From contig CAZMGT010000059.1 in the NCBI GenBank assembly GCA_964565895.1, positions 1 to 22,278 of the forward strand: 22,278 nt of DNA. The letters are read 5' to 3'. The stretch is from CAZMGT01 sp964565895. GTDB lineage: Bacteria > Armatimonadota > Zipacnadia > UBA1398 > CAZMGT01. The position numbers were made by a program, and so were the translations under genes. Every line of letters begins with the position of its first letter. Within the stretch, counting starts at the first letter, position 1. Under the pieces are notes generated by a model, which was given only the letters and a program-made list of their open reading frames with translations, had not been told where the DNA came from and searched no databases. Of this stretch, positions 21,801-22,278 are shown in pieces.

Positions 21801-22278
21801 GTGAACCGCCTTGCTTTGTCCCTTGGACTCATCGTCTGTTTGGCCGGTTGCACCGCCCCCCTGCGCGCCGCAGAGCAGGGGGCGACACTCGCCGATCTTC
21901 TGCAAAAGCTGACCAGCGAAAGCGGCGCCGAGCGCATGGCCGCGGCGCAGGCGCTCGCCCCGTTCGCCGAGGCCGCCCTGCCCGAGCTGGTTAAGCTTCT
22001 CTCCGGCGAAAACAAGACCCACGCCCTCGCCGCCGAGCACGCCCTCCGCGCCATCGCCAACTATGCCACGAGCGACGCCGGCCGCGCGCACCGCTCCGCC
22101 GTCGCCCTGGCCCTCGCCCGCCATGCGGCAAGCGACATCCCCCGCCGCGCACGCGACCTTCTCCTCCGCCTGCTCTCGTTCGTCGGCGGCGACGAGGTCG
22201 TTCCCGACCTGGCGCAGATGCTGCGCGATCCCCAGCGGCGCGAGATGGCGCGCTGGGCGCTTGTGCGCATCTCCGGCG
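21801..22278 (+). CDS. HEAT-repeat lipoprotein, C-terminus cut off by the window
   Basis: The frame is open from GTG 21801 to the right edge, giving 159 residues. The N-terminus is a lipoprotein signal (MNRLALSLGLIVCLAGC, lipobox LAGC with Cys17). Helical pairs typical of HEAT or HEAT-like repeats follow: AERMAAAQALAPFAEAALPE, ALAAEHALRAIANYA, PRRARDLLLRLLSFVGG and VVPDLAQMLRDP. Such repeats are protein-interaction scaffolds and, in Planctomycetota-like genomes, often sit beside or are fused to carbohydrate-active or oxidoreductase domains; what lies beyond 22278 is unknown. A GTG at 21792 in the same frame is an alternative start, but a clean lipoprotein signal favours 21801. It is 21 bases after the oxidoreductase stop, probably in one operon. 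Confidence 0.82.
   Translation, partial: MNRLALSLGLIVCLAGCTAPLRAAEQGATLADLLQKLTSESGAERMAAAQALAPFAEAALPELVKLLSGENKTHALAAEHALRAIANYATSDAGRAHRSAVALALARHAASDIPRRARDLLLRLLSFVGGDEVVPDLAQMLRDPQRREMARWALVRISG

Noticed and set aside
1..22278. CRISPR arrays, transposons, tRNA or rRNA genes, prophage parts
   Set aside because: I looked for spaced direct repeats, transposase motifs and cloverleaf or rRNA signatures and saw none; all long stretches are accounted for by the listed genes.

Overview
The window reads as a piece of a high-GC bacterial chromosome from a deep-branching, envelope-rich lineage. It is probably a metagenome-assembled scaffold, because it carries a gap of exactly 100 Ns at 7207-7306. 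The accessory genes are a GHL10/DUF187 glycosidase-like protein, a secreted cyanophycinase-like peptidase, VanW, a large alpha-2-macroglobulin, a parallel beta-helix protein, a Tat-exported Gfo/Idh/MocA oxidoreductase and a HEAT-repeat lipoprotein. This mix is familiar from Armatimonadota, Planctomycetota/Lentisphaerota and candidate phyla such as Sumerlaeota or Hydrogenedentota. I cannot decide among them without a marker-gene tree, and there is no rRNA or tRNA gene here.

Region 1 (about 1-8160, minus strand) is one tightly packed housekeeping operon in the order rpsB, tsf, pyrH, frr, uppS, dxr, rseP, ispG, then a YfhO-type membrane protein that runs off the left edge. It joins translation (S2, EF-Ts, ribosome recycling), UMP synthesis, the MEP isoprenoid pathway (Dxr, IspG), undecaprenyl diphosphate synthesis (UppS) and an intramembrane protease (RseP). 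The last three junctions are 4-base ATGA or GTGA overlaps. The cdsA gene often found in this cluster is absent. rpsB most likely starts at a TTG and carries a long Ala/Glu/Pro-rich tail that contains the assembly gap.

Region 2 (8335-11504, plus strand) is a two-gene unit of exported proteins: a three-part GHL10 protein and a cyanophycinase-like serine peptidase. A small hairpin in the 25-base convergent gap separates it from the next operon.

Region 3 (11530-18817, minus strand) is a three-gene envelope operon: an unrecognised membrane protein with about 15-17 helices, a 1558-residue thioester alpha-2-macroglobulin, and a VanW protein. The first two overlap by GTGA. This is the best candidate in the window for an undescribed functional unit.

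Region 4 (18922-20328, plus strand) is a stand-alone secreted beta-helix gene with a good sigma70-like promoter, a strong Shine-Dalgarno sequence and a textbook intrinsic terminator. Region 5 (20502 to the right edge, plus strand) is a Tat-exported oxidoreductase followed by a truncated HEAT-repeat lipoprotein gene. In most places I counted, the plus strand has more C than G whatever the gene direction, which suggests that the minus strand is the leading strand and that the ribosomal operon runs with the replication fork.
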